Below are positions 1 through 13,377 of a stretch of DNA of 64,000 nucleotides, piece after piece. Under the pieces are notes generated by a model. It saw only the letters and a list, made by a program, of their open reading frames with translations, made no database searches and was not told the DNA's origin. The DNA lies in the NCBI GenBank assembly GCA_034620365.1, contig JAQGEQ010000351.1, positions 372,001 through 436,000 on the forward strand, read 5' to 3'. The stretch's first letter is position 1, and the number at the start of each line of letters is the position of its first letter. This DNA is from Pegea sp. RAD2-039 (lineage: Eukaryota; Chordata; Thaliacea; Salpida; Salpidae). A program made the position numbers and the translations under genes.

Positions 1-3000
1 ATACAACTTTACTAAGGAATTATCGACTTATTTTAAAGACAAATTGATACTTTCAAAAACTCAAAATATTTTGCAAATAGTGAGTTAATGAAGTGACTAC
101 AAAATTAAAACTTTATTTTCCTAACTTTTTAACGACAAAATATTTCATATTTTAAATCAACTAAAAATATATATAAACCTTCTCCTGCTCACTTTATAGT
201 TCAGTTGTATAAAAAAAATGTGAAAACTTAAAAAATTTATTAAACGAAATATTTTTTCTTAATACAAGAAGTTTCCCTGAAATTTATAATACTGCGTGTG
301 TTTAATTGTTTCATGTTTATTATAGAAGATTGTATCAAATACTTATTTACACAGGAAGTAGACTTTTTTTAGTATTATGATACAAATTTGTTGTTGCATC
401 AATCTGTATAATTGTCAAATTAGTAAAATAATCTTGATGAACTATTTTTCTAAAATATCTTCGGTAAAATATCTTTCTAACTGATCATAGAAGTATAATG
501 GAATTCATGTTTGAAATAACAGATCGTGGATATTATATTAGATAATTTTTTTGACTGTCTAGTTTTGCTTAGGTTTGTCCGTCCTACTTTTCTTTGTATG
601 CACAGCTGTAAGACTGTTCTAACAGTTTTAAATTAGATCTTTTGTGAAACCACAGATGATCATAACTTTCTATATCTAGTTTCAACATTTGGAGTTATAG
701 ATCAACAAAAAATAGTTTTCATGAAAATGTTTTTAAATTTGAACTAACACTAATAGTATAATTATAAACTTAAGAAAGTATTGAAAGCTATTCAATCCAA
801 TAATTTAAATAAATTGAGAGGTCAAAATTGCTTCTTACATTTAGATTACTAACTAAAAGAAAACCTTTTGGTCTATAAAGAGCTTATTTTTTCATTTGAA
901 CAACTTGATTTTAAATTTTCACTAAATTTACATCAAAACAGCAGACTCCATCGATCTAAAGATAAATTTTGTATTTTAAAATATTTTACTTAAAAACATA
1001 CTCCAGGAGAAAATTTCGAAATTTTGATTAATATATACTTAAGAAAAATAATTTTTTTCTATACTTGATATATCTAAGTCTTTTTTATGACAAATTAAAT
1101 ATGATTTAAACTACTACATCATGAGTGAGTGAAAAGAAGATGAAACTTACCAAATCATAGAATTTAAAGCTGGTGTCAAATTTTTAAATAAAAATGTATC
1201 TTTATAGATAACAAAATTCTCTTACAAAAACTAAATTCAAGTTTTAGCATATCTTTAAGATGACATAAGAATGATATATCATTTTTATCAGATGAAAAAA
1301 TGACTTGTTGATAAGCATCGGTATTTAAATTCAACTTTGGTTAAGTTATTCAACACTTTCTTGGTTCAATTTACAGAAAGAAATTCTTTAGATTTGAAAT
1401 ATCAAATTAAATTGTAACTTTTCATCTCTTCTTCATTTGCAGTCATCCAGAAATCCCTTTTATTTAGTCAATGATATTATTTTTTTAACTCAGACGTTAA
1501 TATTTGAAATTTCATTAATCTAACTGTCAAAAAGCTTTCATCAAAATATATATTTTTTAATATTTAAAAAAAAAATTTCAAGGTTAGTTGTAAATTTGAA
1601 CAAAAAATTCTAGCTCAAAATAATTGTTAAAAATGTCGTTAAATTGTGTTTCGTCTACTGATGTCTATTATCTTATGTCTAATTATGGCAATTTCCAGAT
1701 AGCAATCATATAAAAATATAAAATTAAGAATTTATTATTTTATCTTCTAGCTATTTATTTATTACTTTTTAGAATATCTATTGTAAAATTAAAAGATTTT
1801 CAATAATTTGTGAAAATCAAAATAATATAAGTATCATTTTACTGTAATCAACAAGTCACGGTCGGTTTTAATTAATCAAAACTTAAATGAAAGAATTTAA
1901 TAAAAACAAATCAGTTAATTAAAATCTGTACATTTTTTAACTAATACAAAAGTTAAGAGTTGTCTCAACGACATTAAGTTTACATTTTATTTAATTACTT
2001 TACAAAGCTTATAATATTTATATTTTGTTCTTTTCTAGAATGATACAATGGAAACACTCCTTGTAAAATACAATATATGAATAAATTGCAAAGGTTATAA
2101 AGCATAAACAACTATATTACCTCCTTTTAAAAGAGAAAATGTTCTTTTTAAATTAGCGATATTTGTTTTCTATATTTATATTAGTTTTTAAACTGCTTTT
2201 AATTGCAAATAAATAGTTTTATAAACTTCGATATTTTTGACTGTTTAAAAAATGCATATCACATCTTTAAAGTAATATCAAAAATATATCGAAAGCTCAA
2301 CACAGCATCCATTAATTTTACAGCTTTTTCAACATCGCTGTGGTTTTTATATTCTTGTTTTATCAAGTTTTAACTTTTCGCTTTAACACAGATATCTAAA
2401 ATAAGTTATTTAAAGACATTTTTCATGCTTGTCATTGGGACTTTGAGTCTATTGTTACTATCCTCAACATTTGTAAGCTTGAAAAATGACAGGAATGTTT
2501 TGTTTAAGATCTTGATAAAGTTTACAGAACGCTGAATCATTCTGTTGCAGCATCTTACCGGATGTAATCGGATAGTTCATTCAAAACACAAAGGCTTAAC
2601 AAAATTTCACCACAAATATTTTTATCTATAGCTTTCTTTGATTTTTCGTGTCATTGACTTTCAATTTTCTTTTAATTTTTTATAGCCAGCATGCAATTTT
2701 AAAAACTGTGAAAAAATATAAAATACATTTTTAAATAATTTTGACAAAACATAATGGCGATTTTTCAAAAAGCTCATCGAGTAAATATAGTTTTGATGAA
2801 TATATTTCAGAATCAATATAAAATACATCTATGAATTATTTCTAATTCTATTCTATCTAAAAAGTATTTCTGTTAATTATGAAGAATACAAATCTCATTT
2901 ATAAAATAATTGTAATGAATAAAATCTAACAACAATAACATAACGAATACTAATGGTGGCTTAGCTTCAAAAACATTTTCAGATTTTTATTTTTTATTGC

Positions 3001-4914
3001 AACTATTCGAAAATTATATTATTCACATCACTACAATGTCGAAATTAATTTTAACTGTTACGATAGCAAACATTGAAAGTTTGCTCAAAATCAATCCTAT
3101 TTTAAAGCTTAAGTTTTTATGAAAACATGGTGCTACGTAAGAAAGCGTTTGATGAGTATAATACAAAATGTTATAAAACTGAAACATTACATGAAGAACT
3201 CAATCTTATAACATTTTGTGGAATTTAGATATATCAATTATTTCACGATGTCTTCAATAATAAACTCATTGTAGCGTTTTAGGTATAAAATATTCATTTT
3301 ATAAACTAATATTTCAAACTCTATTTCATGAATCTTAAAATTGCATTGATTTATTATTTATTTTTTCATTAGCCACAAACAACAATTGAAAGAATGTTAA
3401 AAAAATAATGATTTAGCAGAGCGTTTGCTATGAGAAGCTAGAAAAATATTTCATAATTTTTATTCATTCTAAATCTCAAATTCTAGAAGTTATGAATTAA
3501 AGTTAATAAAATTCTTAGTAAGAACTTATTTGTTTGAATAAATTTTAAAATCTTTGCTTAACAAAACCAAGGGTTGAACTAATAAATATCAATAAATACC
3601 TTTATCATAAATATGTCAATTACGAGGTTTTTGGTAAAAAAAATTCTTGTTTTCTACAAGGTATTAGTTTAAATCGTAATGTTTGCGTTATTCAAATAAA
3701 AATGAATTGAAATAACATCAATAAGCAAACTGTAAAATAATATTGGAAGTTTAAACCACATTAAGTAACTTCAAATAATAGTAAACAGAATCGAAAAATT
3801 ATTTTCAAAAAAAATTTACTTTTCTAATAAGTTATTAGCTGAACACAAAGATTATTCATCCTTTCGCCTCGCCTTCTTAATAGTTTAGGTCATGTATTTG
3901 ATTTTTAAAAGAGTTTTCTCAATATTCTAAGAAATTTCAGCTTAAAACATAATCAGTTTTTAATAAAACTTTAATTAATAATATTGATAAAGTTAATATT
4001 TTTCTATTATGTCTTTACAAACTAAAGTAACACAAGTCAAATACAGTTGATTCTCTAATAAATAGTTTCATTTGACTAATAATAAGTTGTTTAAACAAGT
4101 TTTAGTAGCTGACGATTTTGTTTCAAAATGAATTTCTTCCAACTATTAAAGTTTTTAAAAACGATTTTGAGAATTGAATTATTTCTAAAATTGAAAAAAG
4201 CAAAGTCATATTAACATAAAAACTGATTTAAGAATCAAAACTAATTTTGTGACTTCAAAAATTAAACAACACAAGCAAATACATATTACTATTAAACAGT
4301 TAAATTGTATTTTATTTTTATCTATTGCACTCAATTATAAATTTAAAAACTCTTTTTTGTTTAACCTTTGATAATTATAAATAAATCTTTGGCAAATAAA
4401 AACAAACATAATTTAATTTAAAACCGAAAAACTTAAAAAAATATGTTTCGTAACCGTGTTTATTTTGTTGTATACAAAATGTGGCTTATTCAAAACTTGG
4501 CAAACATGAAGAATGTCGAGCCTTGAATTGTTTAGCTAGCGTAATAACCCTTTATGATGTCATCAGGGTGACTTGAAATAACAGTGTTACACCTTAAGAT
4601 CTTTTTATACATTTTTAGCAATGAATGAAAAAGCTGAGTCACGTGAGATGAATAAAAGAATGAAGTCATGCCAACAAAACTCAAACAGCAATAGTATAAG
4701 AGAGATCTTTCCAAAAGGGTCAACAGTTACTGCCGAGGAAGTGGCTAGCCCATGTGTTTAGACTAGAGAGTTAGAAGTCATAATTGAAGTAGTTGACATT
4801 TGTCGATTTTTTATCTGATAATAACAATTAGTATTTTAAATTAGATTCAAATTTTGTTCCACAGAATTAGATTATATTAAATTGTTAAGAAATCTATCAA
4901 TAATCTAAAATATT
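1..4914. other. AT-rich intergenic stretch, no gene seen
   Basis: No open frame of useful length, no splice-linked exons and no recognisable RNA gene are seen on either strand. The only structure noted is a perfect 14-bp inverted repeat at 3163-3219, listed separately. The stretch next to 4915 would hold the promoter of the following gene, but no convincing TATA box stands out. Confidence 0.6.
3163..3219. repeat. Perfect 14-bp inverted repeat with 29-nt spacer
   Basis: The arm ACAAAATGTTATAA (3163-3176) is followed after 29 nt by its exact reverse complement (3206-3219). It could form a hairpin or be the ends of a tiny decayed element. No coding sequence lies nearby, and in such AT-rich DNA chance is a real possibility. 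Confidence 0.6.
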
Positions 4915-7900
4915 ATGAAGATCGTTTGTTTGGCTTTGTTGCTATTAGCCACTGTCCACGGCGCAGGTGAAAAGCTAATTATAAAAAGATAATAAATTTT
5001 GTATAAAATCTTTATCTGTAAATATCTTCTTTAGTAATATGTCCTGTTGGAGACCGGTTGATCAACCAAGTTGATGGAACTGTTTACTACGACAACATAG
5101 TGGAAGCAACCTGTAGGGATCCTGAAGCTCATTGTACTTTCTTCAAGTACACCCAATCGAACGAAATGGGTTCTGGTACACATCTTGTATTTGTTTATTT
5201 AATCAAACCGTAACATCTTGATTTTAACTCTCTATTTTGTTCTGTTTTCAAAAAAAAATCTTTTTCTTAAAAGCTTTTAAGATCAGTTTAAAACTTCTTT
5301 GACTTGAAGTGTTGTATTTGCAGCTAAAGTTGAATACGCAACTTGTATGAGCAAGAACGCCACCTTCAACTGTACAGACATCGCTAACTACTCAACACTT
5401 CGTAACTATGGAAATGTCACTGAATGTCTCGAAGCTCCTTATGATCTCATTATAAATGCTCCAAAAGGGTGTGACGCTAGAAACGAAGCAGGTAATAATT
5501 TTATTTGAAGATTTTCTTAGTTGCAACTAATTGCATTTTAGATTTATTGATTCTTCCATCTTGCACAATGCGCGAGGCTCTCCAAAAAATGGCTGATTGT
5601 TCGGATTCCTACTACAGATCATTTCCCTACGAAAATAAAACAACTTGCGGGTAAGCTTACATCCACTTGATACAGTTTACTTGATGTATATTTCTTTCCA
5701 GGCATGAAGTTGATGGTCTTTTTAAGTGCTATGCTGAGATGGTAAGAACATGTAGCGCTGGACGATGCCCAACAGTACTAGATTCTATGCCAGGAGTCCG
5801 CGAACACTTCCTTGTAAATGAATCAGTAAAATATTAAGACATTCTCGACAAACAGTTTTCATTTGTAGCAAATGCGTGATTGGTCTTATGGAGTCGAAGA
5901 ACTTGACTCGGCCATTGAGAACCTCGTCTATACAATGATGCTCAATGAATCTGCTGGATGGAAAGAATATATCCTTGATTTAATGTGCCCAACCCCAGGA
6001 GTTGTACCAGATATTGTTCTAAATATGCCATCTATTATCGACCCAACCAACTTCACTGCTCTTCTTGGGGATTTCGGCATGTCAGCATCTGACTTTGAAA
6101 TGTTCATATCACTCATCCCTTGTTCTGAATCATATTACACAACGATCTCTAAAGCTCATGCCGATGCTGTTCTCGCTTTTTATTCTTCTACAGTACACAG
6201 CGACTTGTGCTCGTAAGTAATCATGAAATAACAAATCATTTCAAATCAGTCATATTTTGGTTTCTAGAGCTTTCAGCAACTTTTTCAACACTGCAACCAC
6301 TTCATTCATCACTTTATGTGATTTAACGGCATTTAGCCTTGAAGATATGGTTTCTGTTGAGTTCAAACCTGCAGTGCAATTAATGACAAAAGCTTTTACT
6401 ATCTGGGGTGACTTTTTCTTCAACTACCGCCTACCTGGCTGCCAAAAAGGTTTGTTTTCTTTTAAAACATTGAAATAATTTTTGTTTTTCGTCATTCAAA
6501 AAACTCTATTGAAAGCAAAATGAAAAGTTTTGTTCAAAATATGAAAAATCCTTTCAATACAGTATGGTTGCCATGGTAAAGCTAGGTGTGTTTCGAAACG
6601 ATCAATCACGAAAGTAAAACTAAGTGTTTGAGTAAATAATCTTCGTCAATCTATTTAACGGTCTGTTCTGTTATTTGCAAGTTATTTTTTCAGTTGTCGA
6701 CTATACCACTACTTGTGTAACTGGTGAAAAAATGTGGTACAATGGAGTTATGTATTCAGATAATACAGTCGAAACACCTTGCGCAAGCTCATCAGAGTCT
6801 TGCTTCTATTATAATTATGATGTTGTAAGAGGTGACGAATCAGGTTAGTAAAATATGAGAAAAAATGATCAACCACTCATTCAAATATATTTTAGTAAAA
6901 GTCGAAGGGGGTGGTTGTACTTTGTATCCATCGGCAATTACTTGTGACAGTTTTAACAATTTTACTGTAGCTGAAGGTTTTGGTGAAGTTTTTAACTGTA
7001 ATGTCAGTCTATGTAATGGAAGTTTGTGCAATGGTTTCAAAGCAACTCCACCAGTAGGATGCTCTACATCAACAACTGGTTATTGATTGACCATTTGTAA
7101 ACTAAGTTTAATTGGTTATTGTTACAGATATTCAAATTTTCCCTGGGTGTACATTAACTGAATTTTCTACAAAATACTATCAATGTTATCAAAAATTCTA
7201 CCAAGTTTTTCCTCATGGTTCTACTGAAGAATGCTAGTAATAAAAACATTTTTCAAGTCTTTAAACTGTATTTAATTTTCTTACTTATTGTTTATAGTAA
7301 AAATGTTAGTTCATTAACTCAGTGTATGAGTGAACTTACACTTAAATGCCTTGATGGACGCTGTCCAACTGTTCTTGATGATATACCTGGAGTCAGAGCT
7401 ACTTATCCAGTAAGTTTATGATATATCTGTTCACTAAAATACTATAAACAAATATCTTCTAGCTTGTTCGTCAACTTGCTTATAATCTTACAAGCCCAGT
7501 AAATTTGATGCAAAGGTTGAAAAACCTCAGATTGATAAATGAAGAAACTGCAAATGCTTCATTGGGATATGTCTATCAAGGTCTATGTCCAGACTTTGAC
7601 TCTATTCCTGAAATGATCGAAGCATGGCTCGGAAGCTTCGATATCACTATGTTAGCCACATGGTTTACTTCTATGGGTATTGACATTATTGAAGTTCAAA
7701 AAGTGTTCCCTTGTGAAATGGATTACTTCAAATCTGTCATGGAAGCTTACCAAATGATGTTTCAGTCTTTTATTGGAGGAAAAAGCTTCTGCGAGTATGA
7801 ACGTTGTTTGTAAACATTTTAAATCATCTAATCTGTTGATAATTTATCTCAATAGCGCTTCTGAAACTTACTTTAAAAAGGTAATCGCAGCTTATGAGAG

Positions 7901-8745
7901 TCACTGCGATCCTTCTAAATACCCTGATTTCTTGTACACTGTTATGCCAGAATATCTACATGGATTTGTTCCAAGTGTTATTCAAGCTTGTGAATATATG
8001 ACGCAAGCAATCATGGCTAACCCAAGACTTCCCGGATGTGCTTCATGTGAGTGAAAAAGCTTCTGTGCGTTAATTACAAATTAAAACAAGTTTGTGATCA
8101 GCTGGAGGAAATAATGGAGGAAATATGGGAGAAAATCATCACGACTTTAACTGTGAAGTTTTTTACAAATCAAACAGTAAATGTGCGATGAAAAAAGCTT
8201 GGCTATGTGACTATGCTAAATGGAAATATGAGCTTTTATCGATGTGGTTACCACAATTCTTGGAACAACAGTAAGAACTTAAACCACAAGAATCTCTGTC
8301 TAAGCAATATTTGTAAATGCATCAAAGATCATTCATCAAACTTTAATTTAATAGAATGATGTCTGGAGGTGGAATGCCTGTTGATATGCCGCCCTGTTAC
8401 ACAAAAGAACATTATGGGGACTTGTGTAGACACAAGGGCAAAAAATTGTGTGCTGAGTACAACGACTGTTCTTTGTGTTATTGTTCTGACCATGAATACA
8501 AAGGTAGGCACAAAGTTCATTTTATACCTAAAATATGTTGTTTTTACTTTTTATAAAAAATCAAAAACAAACGAAATTTCAAATCTTATCTTCTTTTTTA
8601 ATGAACCTTACCAAAAATAAATAATTTTTTAGATCTTAGTGGACTGACTTCTTACTGGAGAGATGATTATAGAATGTGGAGAGCATTTTACTATTCCTAC
8701 AGCCAAAGCTCAAATGGCGGTGACAAGGACACCTGTGAAGTTTAG
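4915..8745 (+). CDS. Predicted secreted Cys-rich glycoprotein, duplicated modules (869 aa, 16 exons)
   Basis: Exons: 4915-4966, 5035-5169, 5324-5491, 5542-5650, 5702-5813, 5869-6212, 6268-6449, 6694-6843, 6896-7078, 7128-7236, 7298-7409, 7463-7794, 7856-8046, 8102-8270, 8355-8503, 8633-8745. The frame stays open across all 15 junctions. Residues 1-16 form a signal peptide (MKIVCLALLLLATVHG). Residues about 18-367 and 368-726 are two homologous modules. Each starts with a Cys-rich part (about 100 residues), loosely like a Ly6/uPAR fold and ending in the second copy with an LCN motif. A Cys-containing helical part follows, with shared signatures GRCPTVLD(S/D)(M/I)PGVR and RLPGC. A shorter Cys-rich tail with a Gly/Met linker closes the protein. 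Many N-x-S/T sites fit a secreted glycoprotein. I do not recognise the family and assign no function. Confidence concerns the gene model. Confidence 0.85.
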
Positions 8746-8868
8746 AGATCTAAAAACTAAATCTTCACTGTCAAATTTGATCAAGGAATCTTTTTATAAG
8801 CGAATGTAGCAATCAAAATCTAAATACTTAAATTTCTTTATTGTTTAATCAGCAGTAACAAACAATTA

Positions 8869-8874
8869 AATAAA
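8869..8874 (+). promoter_or_regulatory. Poly(A) signal AATAAA of the Cys-rich gene
   Basis: A canonical AATAAA lies 124 nt after the stop codon at 8745, a normal place for the 3' end of this transcript. It is motif evidence only. Confidence 0.5.
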
Positions 8875-10240
8875 ACGAAATTCAAACATATCTATTTACA
8901 TATTCTTATAGCTAAAAAAGTGTACTTGAAAAAACAGTATTGTTGGTTTTATTAGAAATATTGGTATAAAAGCCAATACAAAAGTCAATCGCTTCTATTT
9001 TGTTAAAAATAACATCTCAAAACTCTGTTCCAGTTTTGTTTCAGATGAAAACTTTTCTTTATTTTTACTTTCAATTTAACTCTGGCGTCATCAACAAAAG
9101 CTGGATAGATTAAAATATACTTTCAAAATCAAATCAATTTTAAGTTTAAACAAGCTAATAAAATGATTTTAATTAAATTTAGTGATAAATATTAAAGAAA
9201 GAGAGTTTAACGAAAACAAACTGAAAACTATTTGTAATTTTGTTCTAAAATACCTATGTAGAGATTGAAGAAGTTAAATTTATTTTTATACAAACATTTT
9301 AGTATGTCAAGTTTCAATATGTGTTTCCTTAACTGTGATTAAAAAACTTGTTTTAGAATAATATTAGAAATTATTTGAACCATCGCATTTCAATCAAAAC
9401 AAACGTAGTATCACAAGTAGAGAGACTTTTCAGAAAACTAAAAGCAAAAACTCCTGTGTCATAATCATTTGCCTTTCATACATATCTGTCTTGTGCTTGT
9501 TGATCGACGATTTGTTTGAATACACTTTCTAAGATTGCGGTATAAACACTTTTTCTTTCTCTTTTTATATACTTTTAATCAACCATAATCATAGAAATTT
9601 TATTGTTAAATTAAATTTGATAGTTTTGAAAGATTATACTTTCAAGGAAACTTTTTTAAATTAGTTTTGATTAATTACTTACTGGCATGTTTGCTTGATA
9701 TAAAGTTATCTTACAGTAAATCAGTGAAATCAATCAAAGAAACACATATTCATCGTGGTTATCACCCGTCATGATTATATTGTAATTTACAAGGCTTCAA
9801 ATTTCAGATAATCACCATTTATAAGAACATTTTTATTTATCAAAAAGTAAAATATTAAAAAAAGCTAACAGTATAAAAAATATTCCTTATTAGTGAAGTG
9901 TTGTTTTAAAATTACAATTAAATTAAGTTAAAAAAAAGAAAGAAGTTTTTGAAAATTCTTTGTATCAAGTAGCTTATCTTTAACGCTAGTTTTATGTTTT
10001 TTGCTGAAACAACATTTAACAAGCAAAGTTAAATCACGCTGATGGATAATCAGGTAAATACAAAACTAATATCTTAACAAACATACTATTTTTATCAGAC
10101 GTCATATTAGATAACCTAAAAAATCAATATTGATTTCAGTAAGGTAAAAAATAAAAGAGTGACATATCGATTATTAGAAAAATAGCTAAAAATATCGAAT
10201 AAATTTTTTTTTTATTTTAATTAGCTTATAATGATTATAC
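8875..10240. other. Intergenic, nothing recognisable
   Basis: AT-rich sequence between the Cys-rich gene and the retrotransposon. No open frames, RNA genes or repeats stand out. Confidence 0.55.
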
Positions 10241-11911
10241 GATAATCTGGAAGCTGTTAATAAAGCTGAATCGCTAAACAATCAATTTAATAGCGTTTTT
10301 ATAACCGATAATGGTAATGCTCCTTCTCTCTCCTACTCCGACATTCTTACAAATGTCTCTGAGATGGTAGATCTTGACATAACAGTCAATATGGTAACTA
10401 AGGCTATTTCTTCTTTAAAATCATCAGTTTCCAACACCCCAGATCAGATCTCAGCTTTGTTTTTAAGAAAAACTACTTTCTCTTTATCACTACTCTTTAA
10501 TATGACTCTAAGGCGAGGAAGAGTTCCACAAATTTGGAAGAAAGCTATTATTACTCCAATTCATAAAAATGGTCCCAGAAACACCGCACTTAACTACAGA
10601 CCAGTTTCGCTGGCTTCAGTTATCTGCAAAACTCAAGAGCATATCATTCATAATCATATGACCAGTCATTTGGTGGAGCACCATCTAATATCTGATGTCC
10701 AGCATGGCTTTGTGAAACGGAGGTCTTCACTGACTCAACATCTCACTTTTCTTATTGAGCTTACAGCCTATTACGAAAGTAATACTCCCTCTAACATCAT
10801 ATACCTCGATTTTGCTAAAGTGTTTGATTCTGTCCCACACACTAAGCTCGTTACTATATTGAAAAACTCAAAAATCAACAGCTTTATCTTACAGTGGATT
10901 GAAGATTACCTATCAGGTAGAACCCAACAAACTCGTATAGAAAGATCTTTATCTACTTCTAGTCAAGTCTCCAGTGGTGTTCCTCAGGGTTCCGTTCTGG
11001 ATCCACTTCTCTTTTGGATTTTCATTGAAGACCTCATCAGAAGACTAATAACAGTAGACAATGTCAGTGTGTTTGTGTATGCAGATGACATCAAGCTATT
11101 ATCTGGTTCTCACTCAAAACTCCAAACTGCACTAAACATTGTAGAAAACTGGTCTGCGAATTGGCAACTTAAAATCCAGCCAACAAAGTCTGAAGTTATA
11201 ACATTCTCCCGTAAGCCAGCGGCCAACTTCAGCAACCAATACTACATCAATGGATCCATTCTTGAACGAGTATCCTCAGTCATAGACCTCGGCATTACTC
11301 TGACATCTGACTTCAAATGGCACAGTTATGTTTCCAGAATCTTTGGAAAATCTATCAAGCTTGTCCACCTCATCATAAAGACTTTTAATTCTAAAGATCC
11401 ATGGTTTTTCGTCAACCTTTTCAAACTGTACATACGCCCTATTCTTGAATACAATATCAGTGCATGGATGCCATATCAAGTTGGTGATATCAGAAAAATC
11501 GAATCTGTTCAGGCAACATTTACGAGATTGGTTTGCAGGAAACTTAATATCAAATACGAGAGTTATAAGCATCGTCTCAGCTTCTTCAATCTAGATACTT
11601 TGGAAATCCGAAGAATTAAATACGACCTTATTCTGATTTTTAAAATTATTCACAACCTAATTGATCTTCAGTTTGATGACTTTTTCTCCATTAGTCCCTC
11701 CCTCAAGTTATATCAACTTAGAAGACATAAATTACATCTTAATAAGCCCACTCCACCAGCTACGTTAACCAGATTAAGTTTTTTCTCATACCGCACAATC
11801 AGTACATGGAACAATCTGCCATCAGAGATTGTCATGTCAAAATCACTTATGCTGTTCAAGAAAAAGCTGAATTGTTATAATATCGCCAACATTGCCATTT
11901 CTAAACTGTGA
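10241..11911 (+). pseudogene. LINE reverse transcriptase, N-truncated but open
   Basis: Reverse transcriptase that would copy the element RNA at a chromosomal nick. Visible motifs in order: NYRPVSL, HGF (fingers), DFAKVFD (motif A, normally D-(F/L)-S-K-A-F-D), GVPQGSVL followed by D-P-L-L-F (the G usual after VL is D here), and FVYADDIKLL with the catalytic YADD. A C-terminal region ending ...NIAISKL follows. From 10364 the reading gives 515 residues, and the frame extends upstream without a start to 10241. The catalytic aspartates are intact, but the changed palm residues and the lost 5' end mark it as a dead copy or one active only in trans. Copy D at 52501 retains the usual residues at both positions. 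Confidence 0.85.
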
Positions 11912-12075
11912 ATTTTTCTCTTTTACAATACTATGATTCTGTGCAATTCTTCATTGTCATATGCTTTTTCGTTTACACGTCAAATAGATCTAATTTGTGA
12001 GAATGTGTATTAGCGAGAGGTGCTCTTTTTAGGCACCCTCCTTCACATTTATTGTAATAAATAAATAAATAAATT
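10241..12075 (+). mobile_element. 5'-truncated non-LTR retrotransposon (copy A)
   Basis: A reverse-transcriptase frame is open from 10241 to the stop at 11911. A 3' UTR with a small stem-loop (GGTGC...GCACC near 12020) and a tail of AATAAA-like tetranucleotide repeats (about 12053-12075) follow. The 5' part (ORF1, endonuclease) is missing, as is usual for LINE insertions. The RT and domain order suggest the CR1/L2/Jockey-type group; the exact clade is not decided. Four further pieces with the same 3' end lie at 21087-21213, 47057-47392, 51811-52300 (inverted) and 52501-54255. Confidence 0.9.
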
Positions 12076-13377
12076 AAACTGTCTCAATTCAAATTTAGAA
12101 CTATATCTATTAGTTCTAAAGCAAAACTTATTTTACAAATATTAGCACTCAATTAAAAGCTATAGGGTCATTTTTTAAATTTCGTAGTTGATTTCATCTT
12201 TATATAAAAGCTTTTAAAAAGTATACTTTCAATCCCAAGATTCATTCCGAAATAATATTCTTTAATTATATTGATCCTCATATATTATCTCACATATTAT
12301 CATTTAAATCCTACATAGAACGAAAGAGTTGAAAAAATTAACAGAATTTTTTTCGTATAACTCCTCGTACAAAAGTGTTCTACTTTGTGTTCACTATTTT
12401 GAAAATCCAACAGATTTGAGTTATACTTTGATTTAATAAGCATGATTTACTAAAATTTTAAAATAGCTTTGTTTATTTGTAGAACTACAAACAGTTATAA
12501 AGTTTGTTTCAGAAGCAGCTCAGTTGTTATAATTCATTGAGCAAAATTTGCTCTGAAACAAATTTGTTATTTTTACTCATACTTAGGACAAATTTGTTGG
12601 TTTCTTTTTTATGAAGATAAATAAAAGGCATATACCACAATTTACTGAATTTCATTATGTTTAACATTAGTTTATTTGAAATATATTCTCTTTATGATGC
12701 AGATTTATAAAATTACCTTAGGCAATATTTTGTTCATATGTAAAATTTATGCAATAATATACTAAGCTGAAAAGTTTTTTTTTAGTTTTTGCTAAAGCTT
12801 GGTCTTAGACCTATAAGGAAACTGAATTGTATGTATTCATTCATAATATACTTATACGTATTTATTTATTTTTTTTACTTTTTTACTTTAAGTTCATTAT
12901 AGAAAAAACAATTTTTATCAAATATTTTCCAAAACAATAGTATACTAATTTACTACATGCATGATTGATTACAAAAGTACTAACCAATATCAAAACTACG
13001 CCTGCAGTTTGTTATCACAAAACATCCAGTCCATATTCTCCGCTCGCTTTTGTAGGTTTAGGCAAAAGCGTGCTTTTTTGCTTCTTCTATTGTAGTTTTA
13101 ATTTCAGTAAAATTTTTATATAATCCCATTTGAGTTTATCAAATTTTTATCTTCTATTTTTTTAACAATAGTTATTTAATTTAATAAATTTCTATCTTAT
13201 TTTTTATTTATTTAAAATATGAATTTTTAGCAATACTTAGCATTACAGCTTTTCAGCATTACTTATATATAATTTAGAAAAATTGTAAAAAACTATAATT
13301 ACTTTTGAACTATATCTAATAACAAAGTTAAGTTCTAATAATTTCTTATTAATTAAAATTAATAGAAAGTCACATCA
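12076..13377. other. Intergenic, nothing recognisable
   Basis: AT-rich stretch between the LINE and HINT3. The end of it, up to an acceptor-like AG at 13364-13365, lies just before the HINT3 start. Confidence 0.5.

Noticed and set aside
4532-4723. 63-codon minus-strand frame upstream of the Cys-rich gene
   Set aside because: Short and without motifs, codon bias or linked exons; expected by chance.
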